Shown: positions 1-5,891 of the stretch, piece by piece
How the letters are laid out: every line of letters starts with the position of its first letter
Numbering within the stretch: the first letter of the stretch is position 1
Assembly (NCBI GenBank): GCA_021156245.1
Contig: JAJNBO010000029.1
Coordinates: forward strand, 1-11,539
Direction of reading: 5' to 3'
Source of the DNA: Ramlibacter sp.
GTDB lineage: Bacteria > Pseudomonadota > Gammaproteobacteria > Burkholderiales > Burkholderiaceae_C
DNA length: 11,539 bases
Translations under genes and position numbers: made by a program
Notes under the pieces: model-generated
Database searches by the model: none
What the model saw: only the letters and a program-made list of their open reading frames with translations
What the model was told of the DNA's origin: nothing

Positions 1-670
1 CAAGTCGGAAGGTACGGGTGCGAGCCGCCGTCTCCGCAACGTGGGCAAGACGCCCGGCATCGTGTACGGCGGCACCGGCCAGCCGCAGCTGATCGAACTG
101 GATCACAACGCCCTGTGGCACGCCCTGAAGAAGGAAGCGTTCCACTCGTCCATCCTGGAGATGGACCTCGCCGGCGCGACCAGCAAGGTTTTGCTGCGCG
201 ACGTGCAGTACCACCCGTTCCGCCAGCAGGTCCAGCACGTGGACTTCCAGCGCGTGGACGCCAACACCCGCCTGCACATGAAGGTGCCGCTGCACTTCAA
301 GGGCGCCGAGGAGTCCGAAGCCGTCAAGGTCGACCATTGCCTGGTCAACCCGGTCGTCAACGATCTGGACATCTCCTGCCTGCCGGGCGACCTGCCCGAG
401 TTCATCGAAGTCGACCTGTCCGGCCTGAAGAAGGGCATGTCCCTGCACCTGGCCGACATCACCCTGCCCAAGGGCGTGAAGGCGGTCACCCACGGCAAGC
501 CGAACCCGGTGCTGGCCTCCGTCGTGACCTCCGCCGCGGAAGAATCCGCTGCCGACGCGACCCCGGCGGCCGATGCCCCGGCTGCAGACGCCAAGGCGGC
601 TCCCGCCAAGGGCGGCAAGGACGCCAAGGATGCGAAGCCGGCCGCCAAGGCCCCGGCTGCGAAGAAGTGA
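1..670 (+). CDS. rplY: 50S ribosomal protein L25, CTC-type (5' end outside window)
   Basis: This protein binds 5S rRNA in the large ribosomal subunit. The reading frame is already open at base 2 and gives 222 residues to the TGA at 668-670. The GTG at 41 is internal: in-frame residues before it (GASRRLRN) belong to the conserved L25 start region, which continues [10 protein letters not shown]. The true start therefore lies just before the window. After the L25 domain comes the beta-rich second domain of the long CTC/TL5 form (roughly visible residues 100-175, with [12 protein letters not shown] and [10 protein letters not shown]), which short enterobacterial L25 lacks. The last 45 or so residues are a low-complexity Ala/Lys/Asp/Pro tail, common in betaproteobacterial L25 and probably disordered. 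The gene is followed by a repeat and an intrinsic terminator. In relatives the upstream neighbour is usually prs; that is not visible here. Confidence 0.95.
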   Translation, partial: KSEGTGASRRLRNVGKTPGIVYGGTGQPQLIELDHNALWHALKKEAFHSSILEMDLAGATSKVLLRDVQYHPFRQQVQHVDFQRVDANTRLHMKVPLHFKGAEESEAVKVDHCLVNPVVNDLDISCLPGDLPEFIEVDLSGLKKGMSLHLADITLPKGVKAVTHGKPNPVLASVVTSAAEESAADATPAADAPAADAKAAPAKGGKDAKDAKPAAKAPAAKK

Positions 671-704
671 CGTGACGCGGTCGCGGCTTGCCGCGGCCAG
701 CCAC

Positions 705-731
705 GTCATCCCCGCGCAGGCGGGGATCCAG
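705..731 (+). repeat. dRS3-like dispersed repeat, single copy
   Basis: An 8-bp inverted repeat, ATCCCCGC and GCGGGGAT (708-715 and 720-727), flanks the loop GCAG. It is bordered by GTC on the left and CCAG on the right. The same unit occurs twice more at 1821-1879. It has the shape of the Neisseria dRS3 repeat (six-base arms around eight variable bases), with the arm variant ATCCCC/GGGGAT. It lies just before the L25 terminator hairpin, and its own hairpin could add to 3'-end stability of the transcript. Confidence 0.8.
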
Positions 732-733
732 AG

Positions 734-757
734 AAGCCCGCGCAAGCGGGCTTTTTT
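734..757 (+). terminator. Rho-independent terminator after rplY
   Basis: A perfect 8-bp stem, AAGCCCGC with GCGGGCTT, closes a GCAA tetraloop (742-745) and runs into six T residues at 752-757. This is a textbook intrinsic terminator. It lies 64 bases after the rplY stop and separates rplY from pth transcription. Confidence 0.9.
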
Positions 758-770
758 CTTTCCGGCTGGT

Positions 771-820
771 GACAATAGTGCCCTTCGGCGCAGCGCCGCC
801 ATCCACTACCGTTCCAAATC
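771..820 (+). promoter_or_regulatory. Possible promoter and leader region of pth
   Basis: Because a terminator ends at 757, pth needs its own start signal in the next 63 bases. GACAAT at 771-776 is a plausible -10 element (four of six consensus bases), but no convincing -35 is seen at standard spacing. A 13-base palindrome, CGGCG-CAG-CGCCG, begins near 786 and would lie in the leader. No Shine-Dalgarno sequence precedes the pth ATG. This is a weak assignment made mainly from position. Confidence 0.25.
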
Positions 821-1432
821 ATGATCAAGCTGTTCGTCGGCCTGGGCAATCCGGGCCCCGAGTACGAGGCGACGCGCCACAACGCCGGCTTCTGGTGGGT
901 GGACGGGCTCGCCCGCGACCTGAAGGTGAACCTGGCGCACGACCGCGGCTACCACGGCCTGGTCGCACGCGCCAACGTGCACGGCCAGACGATCTGGCTG
1001 CTGGAGCCGCTGACCTTCATGAACGTCTCGGGCAAGGCGGTCGCGGCGCTGGCGCGCTTCTACAAGATCCAGCCCGAGGAGATCCTTGTGGCGCACGACG
1101 AACTGGACGTCGTGCCCGGCCAGGCCAAGCTGAAGTTCGGCGGCAGCCACGCGGGGCACAACGGCTTGCGCGACATCCACGCGCAGCTGGGCACGGGCGA
1201 CTACTGGCGCCTGCGCATCGGCATCGGCCACCCCGGCGTGAAGTCGGAAGTCACCAACTGGGTGCTGAAGAAGCCGGCGCCCGAGCAGCGGACGGCCATC
1301 GAGGAGTGCATCGATCGCACCCTGAAGGCGGTGCCCGCCATGCTCGCCGGCGAGATGGACAAGGCGACGCTGATCGCCCACACGCACAAGCCACCGCGGC
1401 CGAAACCGCCGCGCCCCGAAGACGCGCCCTGA
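821..1432 (+). CDS. pth: Peptidyl-tRNA hydrolase
   Basis: This cytoplasmic enzyme cleaves the ester bond of peptidyl-tRNAs dropped by stalled ribosomes, recycling tRNA. The 203-residue product has the complete active site, with the same numbering I recall for the E. coli enzyme: N10 in GLGNPG, catalytic H20 in TRHNAGF, N68 in TFMNVSG, D93 in VAHDELD, and H113 and N114 in AGHNGLRDI. The ATG at 821 gives the standard N-terminus [12 protein letters not shown], which fixes the start although no clear ribosome-binding site precedes it. The C-terminus carries a short basic, proline-rich extension ([15 protein letters not shown]), making it slightly longer than the roughly 194-residue E. coli protein. 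The next gene starts 17 bases after the stop, so the two are probably co-transcribed. Confidence 0.98.
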   Translation: MIKLFVGLGNPGPEYEATRHNAGFWWVDGLARDLKVNLAHDRGYHGLVARANVHGQTIWLLEPLTFMNVSGKAVAALARFYKIQPEEILVAHDELDVVPGQAKLKFGGSHAGHNGLRDIHAQLGTGDYWRLRIGIGHPGVKSEVTNWVLKKPAPEQRTAIEECIDRTLKAVPAMLAGEMDKATLIAHTHKPPRPKPPRPEDAP

Positions 1433-1449
1433 CCGGGCAAGGAGGAGCC

Positions 1450-1818
1450 ATGCGCCACTGGAACTGGATCGTCGCCATCGCTTTCGGCGTGGCGGCCACG
1501 GGAGGGCAGGCGCAGGCGGTGTACCGCTGCGGCAACGCCTATGGGTCGCAGCCGTGCGAAGGCGGCAGCACCGTTGCGGCGCCGCTGGCCGCTCCCAGCC
1601 GTGCCGAAGGCGCAAAGGCGGTCCAGGCCGCGAAGGTGGATGCGAAGCGCGCCGACGCGCTGGAAAAGGCGCGCCTGGCCCAGGAGAAGAACGCGCCCAA
1701 GGCGGTGGTGATGGGGCCGAAGCAGGCGGCGTCGGCGGCGAAGGCGAAGCCCACGCCGGCCTTGCGCAAGCCAGCCGAGTTCAAGGCGCAGGGGCCCGCG
1801 CCGAAAAAGAAAAGCTAG
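1450..1818 (+). CDS. Small secreted DUF4124-like protein
   Basis: The product has 122 residues. A Sec signal peptide covers about residues 1-23: a short basic start, a hydrophobic core (IVAIAFGVAATGG) and a likely AQA cut before V24. The mature start, VYRCGNAYGSQPCEGG, resembles the core of DUF4124 (a Y-[RK]-C/W...G...PC pattern), with two cysteines, C27 and C36, that could pair in the periplasm. The remainder is a low-complexity Ala/Lys/Pro-rich segment, possibly a helix around residues 55-85, ending in KKKS. The start is well supported: AAGGAGGAG at 1439-1447 lies immediately before ATG 1450, whereas the open frame upstream is out of phase with pth and only overlaps it. Function is unknown; DUF4124 proteins are envelope proteins of undefined role. 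It follows pth by 17 bases. Confidence 0.8.
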   Translation: MRHWNWIVAIAFGVAATGGQAQAVYRCGNAYGSQPCEGGSTVAAPLAAPSRAEGAKAVQAAKVDAKRADALEKARLAQEKNAPKAVVMGPKQAASAAKAKPTPALRKPAEFKAQGPAPKKKS

Positions 1819-1820
1819 TC

Positions 1821-1879
1821 GTCATTCCCGCGGAGGCGGGAATCCAGGGAGCCCTGGATCCCGCCTGCGCGGGGATGAC
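1821..1879. repeat. Inverted pair of dRS3-like repeats (59-bp palindrome)
   Basis: Two copies of the 705-731 repeat unit face each other. The left copy (1821-1849) contains ATTCCC-N8-GGGAAT at 1824-1843, matching the Neisseria dRS3 consensus as I remember it. The right copy (1852-1879) is its reverse complement apart from three single-base differences and one missing base. The centre, CCAGGG-AG-CCCTGG, closes the palindrome. The element fills nearly all of the gap between two convergent genes, 2 bases after one stop and 4 bases before the other. It could fold as a long hairpin in either transcript and act as a two-way 3' end, but there is no T-run of the intrinsic-terminator kind. Confidence 0.85.
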
Positions 1880-1883
1880 AGGT

Positions 1884-2174
1884 TCAGCGTGGTAGGGACG
1901 GGTCCGCGTCAGCGACCCCGCCTTGCTCCGCCTGGACGAGCCGCCGGTATTTCTGCCACAGCGTCTCGCGGCTTTCCACCCGCTCGGGATTCACCGGAAT
2001 GCAGGCGACGGGGCAGACCTGCACGCACTGCGGTTCGTCGAAGTGGCCGACGCATTCGGTGCACTTGTCGGCGTGGATCTGGTAGATCTCCGGCCCCAGG
2101 AAGATGGCCTCGTTCGGGCATTCCGGCTCGCAGACATCGCAGTTGATGCACTCGTCGGTAATCATCAATGCCAT
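1884..2174 (-). CDS. YfhL-type 2[4Fe-4S] ferredoxin
   Basis: This small cytoplasmic electron carrier has 96 residues. The first cluster motif is C9-x2-C12-x2-C15-x3-C19-P. The second has C38-x2-C41 followed by eight residues to C50, then x3 to C54-P, with an extra C58. The long insert in the second motif and the C-terminal extension (about residues 60-96, probably helical) mark the Allochromatium/YfhL ferredoxin group, known for low and well-separated redox potentials. The start at 2172-2174 is preferred because AGGAG lies 11 bases upstream; the internal ATG three codons later would be too far from it. Longer upstream frames lack family similarity. The electron-transfer partner is not evident. 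It is divergent from the transporter operon (45-bp gap) and convergent with the DUF4124-like gene. Confidence 0.93.
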   Translation of the reverse strand: MALMITDECINCDVCEPECPNEAIFLGPEIYQIHADKCTECVGHFDEPQCVQVCPVACIPVNPERVESRETLWQKYRRLVQAEQGGVADADPSLPR

Positions 2175-2204
2175 GGTTCGGCGGACTCCTGGTACGGTTC
2201 TGGC

Positions 2205-2210
2205 ATTATC
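2205..2210 (-). promoter_or_regulatory. Possible -10 element for the ferredoxin gene
   Basis: On the minus strand this reads GATAAT (five of six consensus bases) within GGGATAATGCC. It would place transcription start about 24 bases before the ferredoxin ATG. No clear -35 lies at 16-18 bases; GGAACA is the closest match and TTGAAG lies too far away. The same bases read CATTAT on the plus strand, so the element may overlap the promoter of the divergent transporter operon. Confidence 0.35.
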
Positions 2211-2219
2211 CCGCGCTGC

Positions 2220-3170
2220 ATGAGTTTGTTCCTCTTCAAGCGGCTGATCACCCTGATTGCAACGCTGGTTGGCACCTCGGTGGTGGTGTTCCTGGTGCTG
2301 GAGATCCTGCCTGGCAACGCCGCCCAGATCCTGATGGGGCCCGACGCCTCGCCGGAAGCGGTGGCGGCGCTGGCCGAAAAACTGGGCATCGACCGCCCCG
2401 CGGCCGCCCGTTATTGGGAGTGGGTCACGGGCATGTTGCACGGAGACCTGGGGCTGAGCTACGCGTACAGCACGCCGGTGGGCGAGCTGGTGCTGGAACG
2501 CCTGAGCCTAACGGTTCCGCTTGCCCTGATGGCCATGGTGCTGACAACCATCCTGGCCCTGGCCGCCGGCATCTACGCGGCCGCGCGTCACAACAGACTG
2601 GGCGACGTCGGGATCATGGGGCTGACGCAGGTCGGCATCGCGATCCCCAATTTCTGGTTCGCCATCCTGCTGATCCTGCTGTTCTCGGTGCAGCTGAAAT
2701 GGTTCTCCGCCGGCGGTTTCCCCGGGTGGAGCGAAGGCATCCTGCCGGGCCTGCGGGCCCTGATGCTGCCGGCACTCTCGCTGGCCGTGGTGCAAGCAGC
2801 CATCCTGGCGCGCATCACGCGCTCCGCCGTGCTGGAAGTGCTGCGCGAGGACTTCGTGCGGACGGCGCGCGCCAAGGGCGTTTCGCAGCGCGCCACCCTG
2901 TGGGGCCACGTCCTGCGCAACGCCATGATCCCGGTGATCACGATCATGGGCCTCCAGTTCGCGGAGCTGCTGGCCGGCACCATCGTGGTGGAGAGCGTCT
3001 TCTACCTGCCCGGGCTGGGTCGCCTGATCTTCCAGTCCATCTCCAACCGGGACCTGATCGTGGTGCGCAACTGCGTGATGCTGCTGGCGGCGATGGTCGT
3101 GATCGTGAACTTCGTGGTGGACGTGCTGTACGCGGTGATCGACCCGCGGGTGAAGGCGAGCGACATATGA
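2220..3170 (+). CDS. Peptide-type ABC transporter permease (DppB/OppB family)
   Basis: This is the first inner-membrane subunit of a peptide/nickel/opine-class importer. The 316-residue product has the family N-terminus (membrane segment near 9-29 ending in ILPGNAAQILMG) and further membrane segments near 99-121, 136-157, 180-199, 240-262 and 286-307. The ATPase-docking EAA loop lies at about 211-233 (RTARAKG...LRNAMIP), followed by VVESVFYLPGLGRL and a closing VIDPRVK, all typical of DppB. The ATG at 2220 gives the right N-terminus; the frame is open further upstream but overlaps the ferredoxin gene antisense and adds nothing family-like. No ribosome-binding site precedes this ATG, which is unusual for the first gene of an operon. 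The stop overlaps the next start (ATGA). Substrate cannot be read from the sequence. Confidence 0.95.
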   Translation: MSLFLFKRLITLIATLVGTSVVVFLVLEILPGNAAQILMGPDASPEAVAALAEKLGIDRPAAARYWEWVTGMLHGDLGLSYAYSTPVGELVLERLSLTVPLALMAMVLTTILALAAGIYAAARHNRLGDVGIMGLTQVGIAIPNFWFAILLILLFSVQLKWFSAGGFPGWSEGILPGLRALMLPALSLAVVQAAILARITRSAVLEVLREDFVRTARAKGVSQRATLWGHVLRNAMIPVITIMGLQFAELLAGTIVVESVFYLPGLGRLIFQSISNRDLIVVRNCVMLLAAMVVIVNFVVDVLYAVIDPRVKASDI

Positions 3171-4042
3171 GTGCCGTGCTCGATCCACCGATCGCGCCGC
3201 TGCGCGGCCCCGGCTTCTGGCGGCGCGCCCGCCGCCATCCCAGCTTCGTGATCGGGCTGGTCCTGAGCGTGCTGCTGCTGCTGGCCGCGGGGCTGTCCTT
3301 CCTGTGGACGCCGCACGATCCGTACGCGATCGAGATGGGCCTGAAGCTGCGCGCGCCCGACGCGACCTACTGGCTGGGAACGGACCCATTCGGCCGCGAC
3401 ATCGCCTCCCTCCTGCTGGTGGGAGCGCGCGCGTTGATCGTGGTGGGGGTGATCGCGGTCGGCATCGGCCTGGTGATCGGCACGGCGCTCGGCCTGCTGG
3501 CGTCCGCCAAGCGCGGCTGGGTCGAGGAAGCGATCATGCGCGGCTCCGACTTCGGCTTCGCCTTCCCCGCCATCCTGTCGGCCATCATGCTCACCGCCGT
3601 GTTCGGCCCGGGCATGGTGAACGCGATCATCGCGATCGGCATCTACAACATCCCGACCTTTGCGCGCATCACGCGTGCGTCAGCCAACGCGATCTGGGGC
3701 CGCGAGTTCGTGCTGGCGGCGCGCGCCTGCGGCAAGGGCTCCTTCGCGATCACGATGGAGCACGTGCTGCCGAACATCCTGTCGGTGCTGATCGTGCAGG
3801 CGACCATCCGCTTCGCCATCGCCATCCTGGCGGAAGCGGCGCTGTCCTATCTCGGCCTGGGCACGCAACCGCCGCAACCCTCCTGGGGACGCATGCTGAG
3901 CGAAGCGCAGACCCTGCTGTTCCAGGCGCCGCGCCTGGCCGTGTTCCCCGGCATCGCCATCGCCCTGGCGGTGATGGGCCTCAACCTGCTGGGCGACGGC
4001 CTGCGCGATCTGTTCGACCCGCGCCTCGCGAGAAAGCGCTAG
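3167..4042 (+). CDS. Peptide-type ABC transporter permease (DppC/OppC family)
   Basis: This second membrane subunit pairs with the DppB-like protein to form the transport path. It has 291 residues: a short cytoplasmic N-terminus (WRRARRHP), a first membrane segment near 27-47, the hallmark periplasmic motif GTDPFGRD at 71-78, and further hydrophobic segments near 88-112, 130-145, 150-163, 210-228 and 258-276. The EAA loop is at about 180-204 (FVLAARACGKG...HVLPN), and the C-terminus (GDGLRDLFDPRL) is typical of DppC. Start and upstream stop overlap as ATGA, with AAGG about 10 bases before the ATG. The next gene starts immediately after this stop with no gap. The length is normal for the family. 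Confidence 0.95.
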   Translation: MSAVLDPPIAPLRGPGFWRRARRHPSFVIGLVLSVLLLLAAGLSFLWTPHDPYAIEMGLKLRAPDATYWLGTDPFGRDIASLLLVGARALIVVGVIAVGIGLVIGTALGLLASAKRGWVEEAIMRGSDFGFAFPAILSAIMLTAVFGPGMVNAIIAIGIYNIPTFARITRASANAIWGREFVLAARACGKGSFAITMEHVLPNILSVLIVQATIRFAIAILAEAALSYLGLGTQPPQPSWGRMLSEAQTLLFQAPRLAVFPGIAIALAVMGLNLLGDGLRDLFDPRLARKR

Positions 4043-5029
4043 ATGCCGCTGCTCGAAGTCAATGACCTCTCGGTCGAACTGCAGACGCACCGCGGCCCGG
4101 CGTACGCGGTGCGCGACGTCTCCTTCTCGCTCGAACGCAGCGAGTCGCTCGGCCTGATCGGTGAATCGGGTTCGGGCAAGTCGATCACCGCGATGGCCTT
4201 GATGGGCCTGCTGCCCGAGAACGCGCGCGTCACCGGCAGCATCCGCTTCGACGGCGAGGAGCTGGTGGGCAAGGCCGAAGACGCGATGTGCTCGCTGCGC
4301 GGCGACCGCATCGGCATGATCTTCCAGGAGCCCATGACGGCGCTGAACCCGGTGCACGCGATCGGCGACCAGGTGGCGGAGCCGCTGCGGCTGCACCGCG
4401 GCGTCTCGCGCGCCGAGGCGCGCAAGCAGGCCATCGCGCTGCTGGACCGCGTCGGCATCCCGGATGCGGCGCGGCGCATCGACGCCTATCCGCACCAGTT
4501 CTCCGGGGGCCAGCGACAGCGGATCACGATCGCCATGGCGCTGGCCTGCGGCCCGGACCTGCTGATCGCCGACGAGCCGACCACCGCCCTGGACGTCACG
4601 ATCCAGCAGCAGATCCTGGACCTGATCCGCGAGCTGGTCGCCGAGCGCGGCATGGCGCTCATGCTGATCTCCCACGACCTCGGCGTGATCGCCCAGAACG
4701 TCCGCCGCATGCTGGTGATGTACGGAGGCAGCGTGGTGGAGAGCGGGCCGACGGCCGCGGTGTTCGCCAACCGGATGCACCCGTACACGCTGGGACTGTT
4801 CGGCGCCCGGCCGGGACTGCGGCATGTCAAGGGGCAGCGGCTGGTGACGATTCCGGGCACGGTGCCGGAACTGGTCGACCTGCCGAAGGGCTGTCCGTTC
4901 GCGGGACGGTGCCGGCTGACGATCCCCGAATGCAATGCAGCGCTGCCGCCGCCGTTCGAGGTGGAGCCGGGGCATCGGGCGCGATGCATCCGGCTGGACG
5001 TGGTCGCGGCGGAAAAGGCAGCGGCATGA
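4043..5029 (+). CDS. Peptide-type ABC transporter ATP-binding protein (DppD/OppD family)
   Basis: This is one of two ATPases that power the importer from the cytoplasmic side. The 328-residue product has Walker A GESGSGKS (40-47), Q-loop Q95 (IFQEPM), signature SGGQR (154-158), Walker B LLIADEP with D177 and E178, and switch histidine H211. The C-terminal oligopeptide-transporter domain carries four cysteines, C284-PFAGR-C290, C297 and C305, the arrangement reported to hold a [4Fe-4S] cluster in E. coli DppD. The ATG directly abuts the previous stop, with GAGAAAG about 10 bases upstream. The stop overlaps the next start (ATGA), so the two ATPases are probably made in matched amounts. Confidence 0.95.
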   Translation: MPLLEVNDLSVELQTHRGPAYAVRDVSFSLERSESLGLIGESGSGKSITAMALMGLLPENARVTGSIRFDGEELVGKAEDAMCSLRGDRIGMIFQEPMTALNPVHAIGDQVAEPLRLHRGVSRAEARKQAIALLDRVGIPDAARRIDAYPHQFSGGQRQRITIAMALACGPDLLIADEPTTALDVTIQQQILDLIRELVAERGMALMLISHDLGVIAQNVRRMLVMYGGSVVESGPTAAVFANRMHPYTLGLFGARPGLRHVKGQRLVTIPGTVPELVDLPKGCPFAGRCRLTIPECNAALPPPFEVEPGHRARCIRLDVVAAEKAAA

Positions 5030-5838
5030 TCGCCCCCCTGCTGCAAGTCGACAACCTGGTACGCCAGTACACGCTGCCGCGCGAGAAGCTGCTCGAGGCG
5101 CCCGGCAAGGTGCACGCCCTCAACGGCGTGAGCTTCACGGTCGAAGCGGGCCGCAGCCTGGGCATCGTGGGCGAATCCGGATCGGGCAAGTCCACGCTGG
5201 CCCGGCTGGTGATGGCGCTCGACCACCCGACCTCCGGCACCGTCCGCTTGATGGGACGCGACCTGCACACGCTGCCGCGGGAAGAACTGCGGCGCGCGCG
5301 GCGCGACTTCCAGATGGTGTTCCAGGACCCCTACGGCTCGCTGGACCCGCGCCAGTCCGTGCGGCGCATCGTGGCCGAGCCGCTGTCGGCGCAGGGCGAC
5401 GTGAGCCGGGACGAGCAGCATGCGCGGGCGCGTGAAGTGATCGAGGCGGTCGGCCTGCGCCCCAACGACCTGGACAAGTATCCGCACGAATTCTCCGGCG
5501 GCCAGCGCCAGCGCATCGCGATCGCGCGGGCGCTGATCACCCGGCCGCGGTTGATCGTCGCCGACGAACCGGTCAGCGCGCTGGACGTCTCGGTGCAGGC
5601 GCAGGTGCTCAACCTGATGCAGGACCTGCAGGCACAGTTCGGCATCACCTACATGCTGATCAGCCACGACCTGGCCGTGGTGCACCACCTGTGCGACGAC
5701 GTGGCGGTGCTGTGGCAAGGCCGCATCGTCGAACAGGGCCCGCCCGAGCGTTTGTTCGAAGCCGCGGAGCACCCCTACACCCGCGCCCTGCTGGCCGCCG
5801 TGCCGAAGGCGGAGCCGCCCCCCGGTCAACCCTCTTGA
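5026..5838 (+). CDS. Peptide-type ABC transporter ATP-binding protein (DppF/OppF family), short form
   Basis: This is the second ATPase of the importer, expected to pair with the DppD-like subunit. It has 270 residues with Walker [10 protein letters not shown] (49-57), Q-loop Q100 ([12 protein letters not shown], typical of OppF/DppF), signature SGGQR (157-161), Walker B LIVADEP with D180 and E181, and H214. The nucleotide-binding domain is complete. However, the protein stops soon after [12 protein letters not shown], so the family's usual cysteine-bearing C-terminal extension (about 50-60 more residues in E. coli DppF) is missing. The reading frame ends cleanly and no remnant was seen in the 53 bases after the stop, so this looks like a natural short form. 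The ATG overlaps the preceding TGA. Confidence 0.94.
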   Translation: MIAPLLQVDNLVRQYTLPREKLLEAPGKVHALNGVSFTVEAGRSLGIVGESGSGKSTLARLVMALDHPTSGTVRLMGRDLHTLPREELRRARRDFQMVFQDPYGSLDPRQSVRRIVAEPLSAQGDVSRDEQHARAREVIEAVGLRPNDLDKYPHEFSGGQRQRIAIARALITRPRLIVADEPVSALDVSVQAQVLNLMQDLQAQFGITYMLISHDLAVVHHLCDDVAVLWQGRIVEQGPPERLFEAAEHPYTRALLAAVPKAEPPPGQPS

Positions 5839-5853
5839 TTCCGCGCACCCTAA

Positions 5854-5874
5854 CCCCTAGCCTCTAGCCTCTAT
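5854..5874 (+). repeat. Three tandem 7-base repeats (CCYCTAK)
   Basis: CCCCTAG, CCTCTAG and CCTCTAT follow one another directly in the leader of the binding-protein gene, 6 bases before its GGAG ribosome-binding site. Two contain CTAG, a tetramer that is normally scarce in proteobacterial DNA. The array is short and its role is unknown. Confidence 0.6.
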
Positions 5875-5879
5875 CTCCT

Positions 5880-5883
5880 GGAG
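5880..5883 (+). promoter_or_regulatory. Ribosome-binding site of the binding-protein gene
   Basis: GGAG lies 8 bases before ATG 5892. It is the clearest ribosome-binding site in the operon and fits the much higher amount of binding protein usually needed relative to membrane subunits. Confidence 0.7.
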
Positions 5884-5891
5884 CACACAAA

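Noticed and set aside
688..1449. Upstream extension of the DUF4124-like gene frame through pth
   Set aside because: The extension is Arg/Gly-rich and out of frame with pth. The ATG at 1450 has a strong ribosome-binding site and begins a proper signal peptide.
705..1879. The three repeat copies as a CRISPR array
   Set aside because: The copies are palindromic, two are in inverted orientation, and they are far apart with a gene between; there are no regular spacers and no cas genes.
1923..2219. Upstream extension of the DppB-like frame
   Set aside because: It lies antisense to the ferredoxin's cysteine motifs, and the family N-terminus begins exactly at ATG 2220.
3680..5829. Long minus-strand frames over the permease and ATPase genes
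   Set aside because: They lie antisense to conserved Walker, signature and EAA motifs and show no recognisable domains.
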